From positions 1-8,191 of the forward strand of contig CAYPSX010000181.1 in NCBI GenBank assembly GCA_964413185.1: DNA of 8,191 nucleotides, read 5' to 3'. Positions 6,283-8,191 of the stretch are shown here, piece by piece. Made by a program: the position numbers and the translations under genes. The DNA comes from Salinivirga sp964413185. Its GTDB lineage: Bacteria; Bacteroidota; Bacteroidia; Bacteroidales; Salinivirgaceae. Below the pieces are notes generated by a model. That model did no database searches. It saw only the letters and a program-made list of their open reading frames with translations, and was not told the DNA's origin. Position 1 is the stretch's first letter; each line of letters begins with the position of its first letter.

Positions 6283-7476
6283 ATGAGTGAGCTATATGCT
6301 AAAATTAATGAGCTGGCGGAAAAATACCGCGATTACACAGCTGAAAACCTTTCAAAACTTGTAAAAATAAAATCATTAAGCCTGCAGGAAAAAGAAGTGC
6401 AGTTAGAGTTAAAACGCCAAATGGAAGAAGCCGGTTTTGATGAAGTACGCATCGACGGACTGGGTAATGTAATTGGCCGAATTGGAAATGGGAAAAAAAT
6501 ATTGGCTATCGATGGCCACATGGATACCGTAGACCTTGGGCAACTCGAAAACTGGGATTTCGACCCGCTTGGCGGAGAAATCAAAGATGGATTTGTGCAC
6601 GGACGCGGAACTGTAGACCAGGAAGGCGGCTGCGCTTCATTTGTAACTACAGGCAAAATATTAAAAGAACTTGGTTTTGATAAAGACCTGACCATATACT
6701 TCGTAGGAAGCGTAATTGAAGAAGACTGCGATGGTTTATGCTGGAAATATATTGTAGAAGAGGAAGGCATCAAGCCCGATTTCGCCATTTCTACAGAACC
6801 TACCAATCTGAATATTTATCGCGGGCATCGTGGCCGTATGGAAATGAAAGTTCATTTTTACGGTACTTCTTGCCATGGATCGGCACCCGAACGCGGCGAC
6901 AATGCCATTTACAAAGCAGCGAAAGCCGCTGTCGAAATTGAAAAACTGAATGAACGCCTCAAAGATGACGAGTTTCTCGGAAAAGGCACCATCACCATTT
7001 CACAAATTATTTCGGGCAGTCCCTCACTTTGTGCCGTAGCCGATTATGCTGCATTTCACCTCGACCGCCGCTTAACCTGGGGCGAAACAAAAGAATCGGC
7101 AGTGGCTGAAATTGAAGAAGTAATTAAGGGAGTGAATGCAAAAGTTGAAGTGCTTGAGTATAAAGAAAAAGCCTACACCGGCCTCGAATATGGAATGGAA
7201 AAATATTATCCTACATGGAAAATACCGGAAGATTCCGAAATTATTCAAAAAGGTGTAAGTACGTTTAAAAAATTGTTTGAAAAACAGCCGAAAGTAGATA
7301 AATGGACTTTCTCCACCAACGGTGTTACAATAAATGGAATGTACGGTATTCCGCTACTGGGCTTTGGTCCCGGAAACGAAGTGCTGGCGCATGCGCCCAA
7401 TGAGAAAGTACCCGTCGACGATCTGGTAAAAGCTACTGCTTTCTATGCGGGTTTTGCCTACGAAATTGCCGAATAA
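6283..7476 (+). CDS. ygeY: YgeY-family M20 metallohydrolase (selenium metabolism-linked)
   Basis: This 397-residue cytoplasmic enzyme belongs to the M20 di-zinc peptidase/deacylase family (ArgE/DapE/CPG2 group), in the YgeY subgroup that co-occurs with selenium-dependent molybdenum hydroxylase genes. Metal ligands and catalytic residues are all in place: H79 in DGHMDTVD (with D81), D112 in GTVDQEGG, the general-base/ligand pair E146-E147 in VIEEDCDG, E172 in STEPTN and H370 in LAHAPNE. The CHGSAPERGDNA block at 197-208 begins the dimerisation domain and carries the substrate-reaching H198. Length is normal (about 400) and no signal peptide is present. The substrate is not known from sequence; in E. 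coli, ygeY lies between ygeX (diaminopropionate ammonia-lyase) and hyuA, and the locus has been linked to anaerobic purine/uric acid breakdown. ygeW starts 29 bases after its stop, so the two are probably co-transcribed. Family is secure; subgroup is well supported by the neighbour. Confidence 0.92.
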   Translation: MSELYAKINELAEKYRDYTAENLSKLVKIKSLSLQEKEVQLELKRQMEEAGFDEVRIDGLGNVIGRIGNGKKILAIDGHMDTVDLGQLENWDFDPLGGEIKDGFVHGRGTVDQEGGCASFVTTGKILKELGFDKDLTIYFVGSVIEEDCDGLCWKYIVEEEGIKPDFAISTEPTNLNIYRGHRGRMEMKVHFYGTSCHGSAPERGDNAIYKAAKAAVEIEKLNERLKDDEFLGKGTITISQIISGSPSLCAVADYAAFHLDRRLTWGETKESAVAEIEEVIKGVNAKVEVLEYKEKAYTGLEYGMEKYYPTWKIPEDSEIIQKGVSTFKKLFEKQPKVDKWTFSTNGVTINGMYGIPLLGFGPGNEVLAHAPNEKVPVDDLVKATAFYAGFAYEIAE

Positions 7477-7505
7477 TAAATAGAAATAAAATAAATAATT
7501 CAACT

Positions 7506-8191
7506 ATGAACCTGATTGATAAAATAAACCAACTCGATCAAATAAAGTCAGCACTTTATAAGAACGATTTTTTGCTGACCTGGGAGAAAAGCATGGAAGA
7601 CCTGGAGGTTGTTCTTCAAGTTGCTGATATCCTGAAAGAAATGCGTGAGCAAAATATTTCGCCGCGTGTTTTTGATACCGGCCTTGCCATATCAAATTTT
7701 CGCGATAACAGCACCCGTACCCGTTTTTCTTATGCATCGGCCAGCAACTTGCTGGGTTTGGCCGTGCAAGACCTCGACGAACAAAAATCGCAGATTGCCC
7801 ACGGCGAAACTGTGCGCGAAACAGCCAATATGATCTCTTTCCTTTCAGACTTTATCGGAATCCGCGATGATATGTACCTCGGAGAAGGAAATAAATACAT
7901 GCGCGAAGTTGGCGACGCCCTCGATGAAGGCTTTGAAAAAGGCGTATTGCCAACCAGACCCGGTATTGTCAATTTGCAATGCGACATGGATCATCCCACA
8001 CAATCAATGGCTGATTTGCTGCATTTGCAAAAAGAATTCGGATCGCTCGAAAATCTTAAAGGCAAAAAAATCGTTATGAGCTGGGCGTATTCGCCAAGCT
8101 ATGGAAAACCTTTATCGGTTCCGCAAGGTATTATTGGCCTCATGTCGCGCTTCGGAATGGACATTGAACTGGCTTACCCCGAAGGTTACGA
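7506..8191 (+). CDS. ygeW: YgeW-type knotted carbamoyltransferase, C-terminus cut by window edge
   Basis: The frame is open from ATG at 7506 to the window end: 228 codons of an expected 395 or so. It belongs to the aspartate/ornithine carbamoyltransferase superfamily. Carbamoyl-phosphate-binding motifs are intact: STRTR at 69-73 in FRDNSTRTRF, HGET at 99-102 and HPTQ at 163-166. Long blocks agree closely with my memory of E. coli YgeW: KDFLLTWE-like near 19-26, SQIAHGETVRETANMISF at 95-112, GIRDDMYLG at 118-126 and SWAYSPSYGKPLSVPQGIIG at 192-211. That agreement places it in the YgeW group rather than with ArgF or PyrB. YgeW lacks classic OTCase/ATCase activity as far as is known, and its second substrate is unsettled. 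The second-substrate region and the HCLP-type motif lie outside the window. It follows ygeY by 29 bases without a clear Shine-Dalgarno, so one transcript is likely. Confidence 0.94.
   Translation, partial: MNLIDKINQLDQIKSALYKNDFLLTWEKSMEDLEVVLQVADILKEMREQNISPRVFDTGLAISNFRDNSTRTRFSYASASNLLGLAVQDLDEQKSQIAHGETVRETANMISFLSDFIGIRDDMYLGEGNKYMREVGDALDEGFEKGVLPTRPGIVNLQCDMDHPTQSMADLLHLQKEFGSLENLKGKKIVMSWAYSPSYGKPLSVPQGIIGLMSRFGMDIELAYPEGY

Noticed and set aside
6333..6806. Minus-strand open frame of 157 codons opposite ygeY
   Set aside because: ygeY carries all M20 metal ligands; the antisense product is Ser/Pro-rich low-information sequence.
7645..8079. Two plus-strand open frames (7645-7833, 7867-8079) and a minus-strand one (7730-7987)
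   Set aside because: All overlap the ygeW frame, which matches the carbamoyltransferase family throughout.

Overview
The window looks like chromosome of a Bacteroidota bacterium, most likely a Bacteroidales/Marinilabiliales-type anaerobe; the rank below phylum is a guess. The evidence is an outer-membrane DUF5686 protein with an N-terminal carboxypeptidase-regulatory-like domain, a secreted DUF1343/NamZ protein, AT-rich intergenic DNA, start codons with little or no Shine-Dalgarno sequence, and candidate promoters of the Bacteroidota type (TAnnTTTG). No tRNA, rRNA, insertion sequence, CRISPR array or prophage gene was seen.

Layout. (1) Bases 1-1052, minus strand: the N-terminal 350 codons of a secreted exo-beta-N-acetylmuramidase (NamZ/GH171 type), running off the left edge. 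(2) Bases 1053-1194: a divergent intergenic region. (3) Bases 1195-2442, plus: a LolC/LolE-like ABC permease for lipoprotein release. (4) Bases 2426-2644, minus: a 72-residue membrane-anchored coiled-coil protein whose end overlaps the permease end by 17 bases. (5) Bases 2645-2839: a second divergent region with the best promoter candidates of the window. (6) Bases 2840-6057, plus: lptB (LPS-export ATPase) followed by a large DUF5686 outer-membrane beta-barrel protein, coupled by an ATGA stop/start overlap. (7) Bases 6058-6282: an intergenic region with two small hairpins. (8) Bases 6283 to the right edge, plus: ygeY (M20 metallohydrolase) and the first 228 codons of ygeW (knotted carbamoyltransferase).

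Two themes stand out. The left three quarters is envelope biology: peptidoglycan fragment degradation, lipoprotein release, LPS export and an outer-membrane barrel. The right end is the start of a catabolic operon. ygeY and ygeW are companions in the E. coli ygeW-ygeX-ygeY-hyuA-ygfK-ssnA region, a locus tied to selenium-dependent molybdenum hydroxylases and to anaerobic purine/uric acid breakdown. The rest of such a cluster, if present, lies to the right of this window.

I do not see a wholly new system. The items most worth a second look are the ygeY-ygeW operon in a Bacteroidota background, the translationally coupled lptB-DUF5686 pair, and the small coiled-coil membrane protein convergent with the LolE-like permease.
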